Assembly: GCF_003385845.1 (NCBI RefSeq)
Contig: NZ_QRDJ01000007.1
Span: 399,380-463,379 of the forward strand
From: Kushneria indalinina DSM 14324
Lineage (GTDB): Bacteria; Pseudomonadota; Gammaproteobacteria; Pseudomonadales; Halomonadaceae
Direction of reading: 5' to 3'
DNA length: 64,000 bases
How positions within the stretch are numbered: position 1 is the stretch's first letter; every line of letters starts with the position of its first letter. The notes under the pieces were generated by a model, which saw nothing but the letters and a program-made list of their open reading frames with translations, ran no database searches and had not been told where the DNA came from. Below are positions 33,267-42,595 of this stretch, one piece after another. The translations under genes and the position numbers were made by a program.

Positions 33267-34304
33267 ATGCCATTACGAACATCGACCCGAATCAATAAAT
33301 ACATTAGTGAAAGCGGCCTGTGCTCGCGGCGCGAGGCGGACCGCCTTGTGGAACAGGGCAAGGTCCGACTCAACGGCCGACGCGCCACCACGGGCGATCA
33401 GGTGGTCGCCGGTGATCGGGTCACGGTCGACGGTCAGGAGATCGAACCCCGGGAAGCAGAAGACCTGATACTGATCGCGCTCAACAAACCAGTGGGCATC
33501 GTCAGCACCACTGAATCAAGCGAGAAGGACAACATCGTCGAGTTCGTCAAACACGGCGCGCGCATCTTCCCCATCGGCCGCCTGGACAAGGACTCCCAGG
33601 GGCTGATCTTTCTGACCAACAACGGCGATCTGGTCAACCGCATCCTGCGCGCCGACAACAACCACGAAAAGGAGTATCAGGTCACGGTCGACAAGCCGAT
33701 CACCCAGGACTTCATTGACGGCATGCAAAACGGCGTGCCGATTCTGGGCCAGATGACCCGTCGCTGTCAGGTCGAAAAGGTCTCCACGTTCGTGTTCACC
33801 ATCACGCTGGTGCAGGGCCTCAACCGCCAGATCCGCCGTATGTGCGAATTTTTCGGCTATGAGGTCACCCAGCTGATCCGCACCCGGATCATGAACGTCT
33901 CGCTCAAGGGACTGGCCATCGGCGACTGGCGCGATCTGACGACAAAGGAAGTCGACACCCTCATCGAGCTGACCGAAACCTCCGAGACCGCCCCCAAAGC
34001 GGCCGGATCGAAGGGCCCGCCGCGCGGCAAGGACGGTCAAAAGAGCGGACAGAACAAGCCCGACCCGCTGGGCATCGGCAAGCCTGCGCTGGACAAGATG
34101 TATTCAAAGGGCAAGGGCAAGCCCACACCCGCCGGCAAACCACAGCCCACCGGTGGCGGCAAAAAGGCCGGCAGCAGTGGCAAGCCGGGCGGCAAACCCG
34201 GTGCGCCGAGCAAGGCGAACGGCAAACCCACCGGCAAGGGCAAGCCCGGCGATAATAGAAGCGCCCCGCGAGGTCAGCGCCCCGGTCCCAAAAAGAAGCG
34301 TTAA
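33267..34304 (+). CDS. rluF: 23S rRNA pseudouridine synthase RluF with basic tail
   Basis: A 345-residue enzyme. An S4 RNA-binding domain spans residues about 8-65, and the RsuA-type catalytic domain carries [10 protein letters not shown], whose Asp is the nucleophile. RluF makes pseudouridine 2604 in 23S rRNA. The last 95 residues are an unusually long Lys/Pro/Gly-rich disordered tail, likely to add non-specific RNA affinity. Confidence 0.92.
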   Translation: MPLRTSTRINKYISESGLCSRREADRLVEQGKVRLNGRRATTGDQVVAGDRVTVDGQEIEPREAEDLILIALNKPVGIVSTTESSEKDNIVEFVKHGARIFPIGRLDKDSQGLIFLTNNGDLVNRILRADNNHEKEYQVTVDKPITQDFIDGMQNGVPILGQMTRRCQVEKVSTFVFTITLVQGLNRQIRRMCEFFGYEVTQLIRTRIMNVSLKGLAIGDWRDLTTKEVDTLIELTETSETAPKAAGSKGPPRGKDGQKSGQNKPDPLGIGKPALDKMYSKGKGKPTPAGKPQPTGGGKKAGSSGKPGGKPGAPSKANGKPTGKGKPGDNRSAPRGQRPGPKKKR

Positions 34305-34363
34305 GCTCTATACAAGCGAGAGTGTACGAACCACACTTTGCGTTTTCCCGCAGGACCACTTCC

Positions 34364-35200
34364 ATGCCGCATCTATTTACCGACCGCCCCCGCAGCGCCC
34401 GTCCCGGCCGGGGCAAGAGTAATCTCGAAAAGGATTACCGCTGGGAAGGCATCAACGCGGTGCTCTACGAGCTGGGCGGCGTGATGTTCATCGTCGGCAG
34501 CGTCATGTTTTACCCACGCCTTGAACACATCAGGGATATCGGCGCCTGGCTGTTCTTTGTCGGCTCGCTGGTCTATCTGGTCGTGCAGGCCCACGACGTC
34601 ATCGAGGTGCGCCGCTTCTGGAGCGACAGCAAGAAGGTCTCGCCCTCGCAGCTTCTGGAGGTCATCTCGCTGGCGGTTTATATCATCGGCACCGTGCTGT
34701 ATGCCGTGGGCAGTCTGTTTTTTCTATCGTGGTGGCACTGGATCGTGCCCGGAGCGTGGCTGTTCATTATCGGCTCGGTGCTCTTTCTCATCGGCGCCTG
34801 TCTCAACGTCATGATGGTGATTCGCGCCTCCGCCCTGCTCACCCTTCAGCTGATGAACCTGACCGCGGTGACCTTCGTGGTGGGCTCGGTGCTGTTCGTG
34901 GTCGCCTCCATCCCCTATCTGTGGGGATTTGACAGCGTGGCCGACCACGACCAGCTGCATAACCTGCTGGCCTCGCTCTTTCTGGTGGGCAGCGTCTTTT
35001 TCATGGTGGGCGGGCTCTTTAACCATCAGCGCGCCAATATCGTCATCCGCCACCGCTTTGACGCCACCGCCGAGGACAGTGAAGCCGACGAGCGTCTGCT
35101 CGCCTTCATGCGCGGTGAACTCAACGACCCCGAGCACAGCCTGGATGACGACTTTGAATATGAAGACAGCTCCACGGTAGAACCGGCAAAACCCGCCTGA
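34364..35200 (+). CDS. YrhK-domain multi-pass membrane protein
   Basis: A 278-residue protein built of about seven hydrophobic helices that repeat the motif Gly-Ser-Val-x-Phe, for example Ile-Val-Gly-Ser-Val-Met-Phe and Val-Gly-Ser-Val-Leu-Phe. This suggests internal duplication of the YrhK domain. The C-terminal 45 residues are acidic. The function is unknown. The ATG at 34364 follows AGGACC. A terminator follows at 35244. Confidence 0.75.
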   Translation: MPHLFTDRPRSARPGRGKSNLEKDYRWEGINAVLYELGGVMFIVGSVMFYPRLEHIRDIGAWLFFVGSLVYLVVQAHDVIEVRRFWSDSKKVSPSQLLEVISLAVYIIGTVLYAVGSLFFLSWWHWIVPGAWLFIIGSVLFLIGACLNVMMVIRASALLTLQLMNLTAVTFVVGSVLFVVASIPYLWGFDSVADHDQLHNLLASLFLVGSVFFMVGGLFNHQRANIVIRHRFDATAEDSEADERLLAFMRGELNDPEHSLDDDFEYEDSSTVEPAKPA

Positions 35201-35243
35201 GCTGCATGACATAGACACGCGGCCTGCCCCGGGTCACCTACGC

Positions 35244-35278
35244 AAACCCCCGACCAGCCAGGCTGATCGGGGGTTTTT
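35244..35278 (+). terminator. Rho-independent terminator
   Basis: AACCCCCGACCAGCC and GGCTGATCGGGGGTT form a long stem followed by T residues, between convergent genes. Confidence 0.9.
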
Positions 35279-35314
35279 AATGTCGGGCATCAAGTGATTG
35301 AAGCGTCATGCTGC

Positions 35315-37036
35315 CTATTTCTGATCGCCTGAATACCTCATTTGCTCAATGTGCCAGCCTGTCACGGCGTTTTCACCATGATTGATCGCAGCGCCAGCTC
35401 CCTTGAGCGCCTCGTCATAATGTACGCCGCCGGCGCCTGACACGGTAAGCTCCCCGGCCACCAGCGCCCCATACAATTCGCCACTTCCCGACACGTCCAC
35501 CCGGGTATCGGGGGCATAGATAACGGCATAAGTGCTGGCGGCACCGTTGATGGCAACCCCTGCCTGACCGCTGGTTTTACCGTAGCTTGAGTAGATGGAG
35601 AAAATCGGTTTGCCTCGATCATCAATGACCCTTTCCGATTCGGTCTCTATGGCTCCCGCCCCTCCCAGGGAGTAACGACCGGTGACCAGCAGGGTCAGCG
35701 TGGCGCCCTTTTCAATCGTGATTCTGGCACTGTCACTGATATCGACATTGCCATTCACGTAAAGCACGACATCGCCGCCCTTGATAAAAAGATGCCCATC
35801 ACTGAACACTGACAACCTTTTCAGGTTCAACACCGAGGATTGTGTGCCCAACACACTGACGTCCTGGTTCAGTGTCGACGCGCTGTCCGTTACCCAGCGC
35901 TGAACGTCATATTGCGGATCAAAATAGGACACTTGCGTGGGGGTAATATTCACCTGGTTGTAACGCCACGGCCCGACATTCATGTTGCCGGAACCGGTCA
36001 GCCCATCAAGTGCCGACATGGCTGACGCCAGCGCGATATCGGGTGGCGCGGCAGCATTCACCGCTACCGTTTTCCCCTGCTCTTGCGTGACCGTGCCCCC
36101 GGCAACATTACTGTCGCCGGACACATTGTGATAGGTCCCGCCGGCCTGCACATCGCCATCGACTCTGGCGCCATAACTCCTGACCGTAATATCGCCGTTG
36201 GCCCGGACACTCCCCTTTACCCGGCCACTGCTTGCAAAAGCGACATCGCCTTCACTGTAGATACTGCCGCCAACGCTGCTGCCGCCACCGGTGACATCGA
36301 CATTGCCCCCGGCATTGATATCGCCGGTCACCCTTGCCGAGCCGTTTAGTACGACATTCCCCTCAGCCGTGACATCACCATCAATGGGCGAGCCACCGTC
36401 CAGCGTCAGTACCGACTTTTTACCCTTGATCACCACCCGGGCACCGCTTTTAACGTTACTGCCACCGTAGGCCCCCTGGGTGGAATCGTAACTGTCTATC
36501 TTCCCGCTACCGACAAGGCTGATATTGCCGCGCGACTGGATCAATACATCAAAAACACCCTTCTCTTGTTCCGCCAGCCGCGCCACCAGTGTCATGTTGG
36601 CCATGGTATTATCGATGCCGCGCCCGGTACTTTTGATGGTGACAAGATCTCCCCCCGGGCTGGTCTCGCGCGCCACACTATTGAGCCAGTATTCGGCGGT
36701 CATGCCACGGGCGGTTTCACCGTTTCGCCCGTCAGCCTCCACCAGAGAGACGACGTGATGATCGAGCCCGTCGACATGACCCGCCATGGCGTCGCCTTCC
36801 CAGCGCTGCCCGGCTTTCAACAACGTCTCCTGCGGCGCCAGCGCCAGCAGGGTATAGGCCCGCAGGGCGCCCGCTTCGGCGGCCAGCATCGCCTGGGTCT
36901 TGCCGGCATGATCCACCGACATGCGCGTGTGATAAAAGCCGGACCGGAACGCCTGCATCGCGACCATCAGGGACAGTGACAGGATGATCAGCGCGATCAG
37001 CAGGGAAAACCCGCCCTGATGCCCTGCCTTATTCAT
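35315..37036 (-). CDS. PilX-like minor pilin with bactofilin-like repeat domain
   Basis: A 573-residue protein starting at the ATG at 37036, which overlaps the pilW stop by 8 bases. The N-terminus has Gly-Gly-Phe-Ser-Leu-Leu-Ile-Ala-Leu-Ile-Ile-Leu, a PilX-type hydrophobic segment. From about residue 170 to 330 it carries repeated short strands of the type Gly-Asp-Val-x-Ala-x-Gly-Asn-Val followed by Gly-Asp-Ile-x-Ala-Gly-Gly-Asn, as in polymer-forming beta-helix proteins. The C-terminal 200 residues form a second beta-rich region. It is far larger than standard PilX (about 170-200), so it may be a surface or tip adhesin of the pilus. Confidence 0.75.
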   Translation of the reverse strand: MNKAGHQGGFSLLIALIILSLSLMVAMQAFRSGFYHTRMSVDHAGKTQAMLAAEAGALRAYTLLALAPQETLLKAGQRWEGDAMAGHVDGLDHHVVSLVEADGRNGETARGMTAEYWLNSVARETSPGGDLVTIKSTGRGIDNTMANMTLVARLAEQEKGVFDVLIQSRGNISLVGSGKIDSYDSTQGAYGGSNVKSGARVVIKGKKSVLTLDGGSPIDGDVTAEGNVVLNGSARVTGDINAGGNVDVTGGGSSVGGSIYSEGDVAFASSGRVKGSVRANGDITVRSYGARVDGDVQAGGTYHNVSGDSNVAGGTVTQEQGKTVAVNAAAPPDIALASAMSALDGLTGSGNMNVGPWRYNQVNITPTQVSYFDPQYDVQRWVTDSASTLNQDVSVLGTQSSVLNLKRLSVFSDGHLFIKGGDVVLYVNGNVDISDSARITIEKGATLTLLVTGRYSLGGAGAIETESERVIDDRGKPIFSIYSSYGKTSGQAGVAINGAASTYAVIYAPDTRVDVSGSGELYGALVAGELTVSGAGGVHYDEALKGAGAAINHGENAVTGWHIEQMRYSGDQK

Positions 37037-37691
37037 GGTCACGCTCACTTCCGGCCAGGATCTTTTGATGCAGTGCGAAATAAAGCAGGTGGGTGTGTTG
37101 CGGGTTTTTATCGCGGTGATTGGCGACACTGAACTCGATACGCACTGCCGCGACTCTGGGCCAGTCTGCCGCACTGATGTCATCAGCGCTCAGGTACTCA
37201 CGTTCCTTTATGTAGTGATCCCGGTCATGATCAATGCCGTAGCGCAGCGACAGATCCGCGACGTTCTCCAGCAGCACGGCACCACCACAGGTAAGCCTTT
37301 GGGCATCATCAAAGACGATGGTTTCCAGCCACTCGGCGGACTCGTCATGGAGCTGACCGGCGCAGTCGGTGACCGGCTCATTACCGCCCGGGTCGCCCCT
37401 TTGTTCCAGCACAAGGCTTCTTGGGGTGCTGGCGGCATTGACCGCACTGGCCTGATGCACACGAGTGGAAAAGAACTGCTGAACATACTGCAGCCCCTGC
37501 TGGTCAGCATTGATGTCCTGCTGAAAAAGCGAGGCGCGCGCAATCGCGAGATAAAGCCCAATCACGGCGATGATGACCCAGCTGCCAATGGCAAGGGCGA
37601 TCATCATTTCAAGCAGCGTCACGCCGCGTTCGTTCCTGCCTGAGGCAGCGTGATTACCCGCTGATAAACGGCTTTTAATCGTCACGAGCAT
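37029..37691 (-). CDS. pilW: Type IV pilus minor pilin PilW-like
   Basis: A 220-residue prepilin with Gly-Val-Thr-Leu-Leu-Glu-Met-Met-Ile-Ala-Leu-Ala-Ile-Gly near residue 23, including the invariant Glu5 of the mature pilin after the processing Gly. It is encoded between pilV- and pilX-like genes and overlaps both. Minor pilins prime pilus assembly. Confidence 0.85.
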   Translation of the reverse strand: MLVTIKSRLSAGNHAASGRNERGVTLLEMMIALAIGSWVIIAVIGLYLAIARASLFQQDINADQQGLQYVQQFFSTRVHQASAVNAASTPRSLVLEQRGDPGGNEPVTDCAGQLHDESAEWLETIVFDDAQRLTCGGAVLLENVADLSLRYGIDHDRDHYIKEREYLSADDISAADWPRVAAVRIEFSVANHRDKNPQHTHLLYFALHQKILAGSERDHE

Positions 37692-38113
37692 TCCACCCGG
37701 GGCAGTATCGTGATCAGGTCAACCTGATGGCGGGACTGTTCGCGGCCTCCCCAGAAAATCGTGGCCTCTACCCGATAAAACAGTTCGCCATCAACTGGCG
37801 AATGCTTGATTGCCGCCGCCCAGTGGGGCTGCAACAAGGGGTTGGCTGCGGGTGAGCGCATCTGTTCGCGCCACTGCGACTCGATCGTCACAAAGCCCTG
37901 ATCGGGGAGCGTACAAAGCCCGGTCCAGAGCTGCTCCATCAGATTGGATGCCTGGCCAAGCGCCATGGAACGCTCATGGCTCAGGGTCGACTGCTGCATA
38001 TTTCTGGTGGTCAGCGCCAGAAGCCCCATGGCCGCGATACCGATGATCAGCATGGCAATCAGCGGCTCGAGCAGGCCAAAACCCGCCTGATCATGCCGGA
38101 TTACAGGCCGCAT
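37682..38113 (-). CDS. pilV: Type IV pilus minor pilin PilV-like
   Basis: A 143-residue prepilin with Gly-Phe-Gly-Leu-Leu-Glu-Pro-Leu-Ile-Ala-Met-Leu. The leader is short (11 residues) if the ATG at 38113 is used, which overlaps fimT by 13 bases. A Pro after Glu5 is typical of PilV. It contributes to the minor pilin complex. Confidence 0.83.
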   Translation of the reverse strand: MRPVIRHDQAGFGLLEPLIAMLIIGIAAMGLLALTTRNMQQSTLSHERSMALGQASNLMEQLWTGLCTLPDQGFVTIESQWREQMRSPAANPLLQPHWAAAIKHSPVDGELFYRVEATIFWGGREQSRHQVDLITILPRVECS

Positions 38114-38652
38114 GCGTGCGACCTGACAGACGCCTGCCCGCTCATGCTGATGCACACATAGCGGACATCGCCTTGATGGCTGAGCTGGAACCCGCTGACG
38201 GACGAGGAAAGGTATCCCATCGAATTGAACATGATGGCTTCAGACTTGTTACCGGAGCCGTAATCCTCGGAAATCAGCCCGGCATCGATATCGCTGGTAT
38301 CGATAATGCGAACCCCCTTGTCGCCGTCGGCCATCATGATCTGCCAGCCCTCCTTCCAGTGCTGGCCGCATGCATGATCGCTCCCGCGCGGGCAGACCTT
38401 TACTGAAAGGTTATGCGTTGAAGCCTGATTTCGGGCGTAAAGAAGGGAAGTCAGCAGGGTATTGGAAAGATCATCCAGCACCTGACGCGCCATCATTTTT
38501 TGATAAGCGGGGATGGTAATCATGCTAAAAACTGCCAGCACCGACAGCGCAATCAGCATTTCAATTAACGTAAACCCTTGCTGGCGTGGCACGTTCACCC
38601 CATGAGCTGTCGCGCCCCTGCGAAATCCTGAACCAGAATGCCGTATGGCCAT
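38101..38652 (-). CDS. fimT: Type IV pilus minor pilin FimT/GspH-like
   Basis: A 183-residue prepilin with an unusually long leader and Gly-Phe-Thr-Leu-Ile-Glu-Met-Leu-Ile-Ala-Leu near residue 27. The GspH/FimT C-terminal domain follows, with two Cys pairs (Val-Cys-Pro-Arg-Gly near 104 and a final Cys). GGAGT precedes the ATG at 38652. It is the first gene of the minor pilin operon. FimT-like pilins bind DNA in some species. Confidence 0.83.
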   Translation of the reverse strand: MAIRHSGSGFRRGATAHGVNVPRQQGFTLIEMLIALSVLAVFSMITIPAYQKMMARQVLDDLSNTLLTSLLYARNQASTHNLSVKVCPRGSDHACGQHWKEGWQIMMADGDKGVRIIDTSDIDAGLISEDYGSGNKSEAIMFNSMGYLSSSVSGFQLSHQGDVRYVCISMSGQASVRSHACGL

Positions 38653-38766
38653 CGATCCGTACTCCTGACTCGTCAGGCAACATGCCCTGGTGGCCGCTAT
38701 CGTCATAATATCGGGGTCTGGCAGGAAAACTTGAGCGCAGGCCGGCCTGCCCTGGCCGCATACGCA

Positions 38767-38797
38767 AACCCCCGACAGCGCACCGCTGCCGGGGGTT
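38767..38797 (-). terminator. Hairpin terminator after HD-domain gene
   Basis: AACCCCCGACAGCG and CGCTGCCGGGGGTT arms around a short loop, with TTTG on the minus strand; a moderate terminator for the gene at 38830. Confidence 0.6.
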
Positions 38798-38829
38798 GGT
38801 GGGTCAGGCATGAAGGGACAGCGGACGCG

Positions 38830-39396
38830 CTACTCGGCGTGATCGATGCGCCGCTGGGTCTCGCCATCGACCAGCGTGCGCAGCATGGTCAGCACCGGCT
38901 CGGCATCCGTCTGGCGCGTACCGTAAGTAAGATTAAAGGCGTAATCGAAGTCCGACGGGTTATCGCCCTGGCTGTGCTGCAGGATGGTCTCGAGCTTATC
39001 CAGCCCCTTCACCAGCCGCGCCTCGCGCGAGGTGCCCTGCTCGTAGTCCTCCCACAGCGTGAGAAACTCCAGCTTTAACGCCTCATCCAGCGGCGCCATA
39101 ACGGTGAGCAGATCCAGCCGCTCCTGGGTGTTCTTGTCGGCATCCTGCGCAATGGCCGGCTGATCGCCATGGATCGCCTCGCCCAGATCATGCAGCACGC
39201 AGAGTTTCAGAACGCGCGTCATGTCCAGCGGCGCCAGTTCGCGCTCGAAGGTCATCGCCATCAGACACAGCCGCCACGTATGCGCCGCCGTATCCTCCTG
39301 CCGCCCGGTGGTGGTGTAGGCCGTGCGCAGCACGCTCTTGAGCCGCTCGGCTTCCTTTAAAAACGCCAGCCCGTTGCCGAGTCGTTCGATGTCCAT
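38830..39396 (-). CDS. HD-domain phosphohydrolase (YfbR-like)
   Basis: A 188-residue HD hydrolase. The metal ligands are visible: His in Asp-Thr-Ala-Ala-His-Thr, the His-Asp pair in Val-Leu-His-Asp-Leu-Gly-Glu-Ala and a distant Asp in Val-Lys-Gly-Leu-Asp-Lys-Leu. Members are 5'-deoxynucleotidases or related. Substrate not established here. Confidence 0.87.
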   Translation of the reverse strand: MDIERLGNGLAFLKEAERLKSVLRTAYTTTGRQEDTAAHTWRLCLMAMTFERELAPLDMTRVLKLCVLHDLGEAIHGDQPAIAQDADKNTQERLDLLTVMAPLDEALKLEFLTLWEDYEQGTSREARLVKGLDKLETILQHSQGDNPSDFDYAFNLTYGTRQTDAEPVLTMLRTLVDGETQRRIDHAE

Positions 39397-39455
39397 GGGG
39401 GCTCCATATTGTATTGGTGCGAGGGGGTACGAGTGATGCAGCGAGCAGCTACGGC

Positions 39456-39893
39456 CTACCTGTTTTCAGCCGTTCTGAGCATGAAAAAGTGAATCTCGTT
39501 TTCCGAGACCACTTCAAAACCATGTCTTTTATACAGGGATGCCACCGGGTTCCACTTCAAATACTCAAGTCGGATGTTCTGATTCGATGCATCACAATCC
39601 CTGACGACATCGTTTAATAATCTGGTGCCAAGCCCATGCCCTCTGTGAGCCCCTTCTATATAAAACTCGCCAAGACGTACCGTATCGCCTTCATCAAGCA
39701 GTGAAAGAGTGCCTATTCGCTCATCGTCTCTCATGACGATGAACCATGGCTTTTCTCTCCATCTCTGCTGATGAAGGGCCATCTGAAACTTTTCATCCCA
39801 TCCCCAGCGCACCGCGATGTGGGGCCCCAATGCCTCCTTTTTGACAGCGAAGGCAAACTCGAAATCCGATTCCAGCGCAGGCCGTAAATGCAT
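39456..39893 (-). CDS. GNAT acetyltransferase
   Basis: A 145-residue GNAT with the acetyl-CoA loop His-Arg-Gly-His-Gly-Leu-Gly-Thr-Arg-Leu-Leu at about residue 83. The ATG at 39893 follows GAGGAAACGACC, so the upstream in-frame codons are not used. Substrate unknown. Confidence 0.87.
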   Translation of the reverse strand: MHLRPALESDFEFAFAVKKEALGPHIAVRWGWDEKFQMALHQQRWREKPWFIVMRDDERIGTLSLLDEGDTVRLGEFYIEGAHRGHGLGTRLLNDVVRDCDASNQNIRLEYLKWNPVASLYKRHGFEVVSENEIHFFMLRTAENR

Positions 39894-40104
39894 GGTCGTT
39901 TCCTCGCTATAACTGATTGTGCCTTCGGCCCCCACCATAGAGCAAAGCATCAGAGAAACAGCCCTGCCCACCATTTGCAGAGCCTCCGCAACACTTCCGA
40001 TCAATGATTACGGAGTGATCTCATATGCTGGAAAATTTAATTTTCTTCTAGGGCACTATTTTTCGACTCTGCTTGATTGTCTCTAGGTTCAGCTGCCACT
40101 TTAT

Positions 40105-41388
40105 TTACTCCTGATCGAAGTTTGTTTTTATGTTACCAACCTTATCGTTAATCTTCCCCCCTATTGGCTTTCTTCCTAAAGGATCCCTATGAATTTGAGC
40201 TATGAGACTTCGAGTGAAATTATTGTACTCCTCACCTTTTGAATCATTATCAGAGAATTGATCAGAAAATCCTATCAAAGATTTAGCCAATACACTTTTA
40301 AATGCATAATCTTCTTTTATATTATTTAACTTCACAAATTGACTGGCACAGAAGAAGGCAGCAGCTATGAGAATTGGCACCAAAGAAAGCCTACCTAAAA
40401 TGCTTTTATAAGTAACTTCGTTATCAAAAAACACCCAAGCACCTATAGCAACAGCTAAAAGGACAAAAGCAGCACCACCTAGAACCCAGAAAAGTTCAGC
40501 TTTGCCTGATTTCATTTCGTTATACTTCTCGGAAAATGCAGCACTAATACCTCTAGCAGTACTGTACTCCAAGGCTTCTCTTGCTTGTGCTATTATTTTT
40601 TCGATCTCTTTAACTCTGTTTCTATTATCTTCTAAAATATTTTCAATCGTTTCATTATACTCTTGAGTCTTTTTCTCTTGCTTTTCAAGCTGTGCCTCTC
40701 TACCATCTATTTTCTTATAAAACAGGTTGATAGCATCACTTTGCTTTTCAGATTCCTTATTTAATTCATGAAGCTCTGAACTTATTTGATCCGCATTGTC
40801 AAAGATGTTTTTCAGATTTTCTTCCGCATCATTAAAACTATTTATTCTTGTATTCATACTATTAATTGTCGCAGAAAAATTCTTTTCTAGCTCGACAGCT
40901 TCATTATGCTTTTCAACAGCTTCTGAAAGCTTACTTTCTATTTCTCCTTGCTCGACTCTTATGGCTTCCATCCTTTCATCAAGTTGGCCTTTAAGGATCT
41001 GCAAATTACTAATCTCTAGAGAGAACTCTTCAAAGCGAGCACTGCTATTACGAAGACCATAGCTTCTAAGCAATGGCTTTAAATCATTTAGTTTTGTAAC
41101 AATCTTATTTAGATCATGACTTTCAACATAATCTTGCAGTTCAGCCAAATCCCCTACTATATTTGACCTCTCCTGATAAGTAGTTATTTGCAGACACTTT
41201 TTCCCACTGCGTATCAACGCTGCCATATCAGTCAAAACCGCCTTCGCACCCTCTATTACTGCTCTAGCATCAAACTCTTTTTCTGGACCAAAGCATTCCC
41301 CTTCATAATCCTTCGCCTTAATTTTAGACAAAAGGCCACGTATTTCTTTAACGTAATCGTTTATCTTTTTGAATGTAGTCTCTGACAT
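40105..41388 (-). CDS. Unknown AT-rich coiled-coil membrane protein
   Basis: A 427-residue protein I do not recognise. Residues about 100-285 are a long coiled coil (Lys/Glu-rich heptads); two hydrophobic helices lie at about 297-320 and 333-350; the tail is short and hydrophilic. The gene is much more AT-rich than every neighbour, with Asn, Lys and Ile codons ending in A/T, and stands alone between a GNAT gene and the fosA cassette. Composition points to recent transfer. Coiled-coil membrane proteins of this shape occur in anti-phage or stress systems, but nothing here proves that role. Confidence 0.6.
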   Translation of the reverse strand: MSETTFKKINDYVKEIRGLLSKIKAKDYEGECFGPEKEFDARAVIEGAKAVLTDMAALIRSGKKCLQITTYQERSNIVGDLAELQDYVESHDLNKIVTKLNDLKPLLRSYGLRNSSARFEEFSLEISNLQILKGQLDERMEAIRVEQGEIESKLSEAVEKHNEAVELEKNFSATINSMNTRINSFNDAEENLKNIFDNADQISSELHELNKESEKQSDAINLFYKKIDGREAQLEKQEKKTQEYNETIENILEDNRNRVKEIEKIIAQAREALEYSTARGISAAFSEKYNEMKSGKAELFWVLGGAAFVLLAVAIGAWVFFDNEVTYKSILGRLSLVPILIAAAFFCASQFVKLNNIKEDYAFKSVLAKSLIGFSDQFSDNDSKGEEYNNFTRSLIAQIHRDPLGRKPIGGKINDKVGNIKTNFDQE

Positions 41389-41543
41389 GACATAAAAACT
41401 CAGTGGCTGCTTAAAAAATATCTAAACAAAAATTAACGGACGCCAAAAATATATCTTTAGCCAACAACACGACGGTCAGAAAAAATAAAACATCGCCCCT
41501 AGGGAGTATTTAACTAATTTTTGGCTTAAGGAAATGGACTCAC

Positions 41544-41577
41544 AAAACCCTGAGCAGACTCAGTAGCAGCATCAAAA
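41544..41577 (+). repeat. Direct repeat, copy 1 (left of fosA cassette)
   Basis: 34 bases matching 32 of 34 with 43059-43092. The inner CTGAG-CAGA-CTCAG is a small palindrome. It marks the left edge of the unknown gene-fosA-higA block. Confidence 0.75.
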
Positions 41578-41638
41578 GGGGAATGGGGCAAAGAAAGCAC
41601 AGCTACCTTTCAAGCTTTAATCAAGGAACAAACAATCC

Positions 41639-42004
41639 ATGGACAACGCTTTATCCCGAGTCAATAAACGCCTGAATGATCGACGCTTTGCAGCCGCCGA
41701 TAACGCTCATGGGCTTTCGAGCGCAGACACCGTGTTTCATTACCAAGTGGTGGAAGAAGTCATCACGGGCACTTATCAGGGCGGCCAGATTCAAACAGGC
41801 CATCTCATCGGCCGCGTAACAGGCCCGGATACCATCGAACTGCTGTATCACTGCCTGACGACAGAAGGTGAAATGCTTGCAGGATGGTCGCGTGGAATCG
41901 TCGGTGCTGATCAGACAGGACGCACCACATTGACCTTCGAATGGGGCTGGCTCTCGGGCGCATCAGGGGGCGGGGTGTCCAGCTATATCGAGCTTGCTGA
42001 CTGA
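41639..42004 (+). CDS. Small beta-rich protein, N-acetylglutamate-synthase-annotated family
   Basis: A 121-residue protein containing Asp-Thr-Val-Phe-His-Tyr, then Thr-Gly-Thr-Tyr-Gln-Gly-Gly-Gln-Ile, Gly-His-Leu-Ile-Gly-Arg-Val and Phe-Glu-Trp-Gly-Trp-Leu-Ser-Gly. Families with this beta-sheet repeat are often labelled N-acetylglutamate synthase, a name with little support. AAGGAA precedes the ATG. It is first in the block flanked by direct repeats. Function unknown. Confidence 0.65.
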   Translation: MDNALSRVNKRLNDRRFAAADNAHGLSSADTVFHYQVVEEVITGTYQGGQIQTGHLIGRVTGPDTIELLYHCLTTEGEMLAGWSRGIVGADQTGRTTLTFEWGWLSGASGGGVSSYIELAD

Positions 42005-42125
42005 TATACCTGGCTGATGAACTCAGCCGCTTTAGGCGTCTCACTTCTGAAACTGTTGGGCGCTATTCTGGCTTATTCCATACTGGCCACCATTTCGTAA
42101 ACGCCACTACCGTCAGGAGCTGGAT

Positions 42126-42557
42126 ATGCTGAGAGGCCTAAACCATCTAACGCTCTCTGTCTCCGAGTTGGGTAGAAGCATTGAATTTTACCGGGATGTG
42201 CTGGGACTGATTCTGAATGCCCGATGGGATACAGGCGCTTATCTCTCACTTCCTGATTTGTGGCTCTGCCTTACTCTGGATAATCAGCGAAGTACCCAAC
42301 CACACCCCGAATACACGCACTACGCCTTCACGGTGACGAAAGGGGATTTTGTATCCAGCATCGAGCACCTTAGGACCCATGGCGTCGAAGAGTGGCGGCA
42401 AAACCAGAGCGAAGGGGATTCGTTCTACTTTCTCGACCCGGATGGTCATAAGCTCGAAATCCATGTAGGTGATCTGCACAGCAGGCTGGATGCCTGTAGA
42501 CAGAACCCCTATTCGGGAATGGAGATCCTGATCTGGCCAGGCGACGGCGCTGGATAG
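42126..42557 (+). CDS. fosA: Fosfomycin-inactivating glutathione transferase FosA
   Basis: A 143-residue vicinal-oxygen-chelate enzyme closely matching FosA. The metal ligands are His7 (Leu-Asn-His-Leu-Thr), His65 (Thr-His-Tyr-Ala-Phe) and Glu111 (His-Lys-Leu-Glu-Ile-His-Val). The [14 protein letters not shown] block is also the FosA signature. It opens the fosfomycin epoxide with glutathione using Mn2+ and K+. AGGAGC lies before the ATG. The location in a small flanked cassette suggests acquisition. Confidence 0.93.
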   Translation: MLRGLNHLTLSVSELGRSIEFYRDVLGLILNARWDTGAYLSLPDLWLCLTLDNQRSTQPHPEYTHYAFTVTKGDFVSSIEHLRTHGVEEWRQNQSEGDSFYFLDPDGHKLEIHVGDLHSRLDACRQNPYSGMEILIWPGDGAG

Positions 42558-42595
42558 CTGGTACCGGCTCACAAGGGCCAATGGAAGGAATGAAC

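Noticed and set aside
41639-42004. Assigning N-acetylglutamate synthase function
   Set aside because: The name is a database habit for this small beta-rich family. It lacks the GNAT or amino-acid kinase domains of real ArgA.
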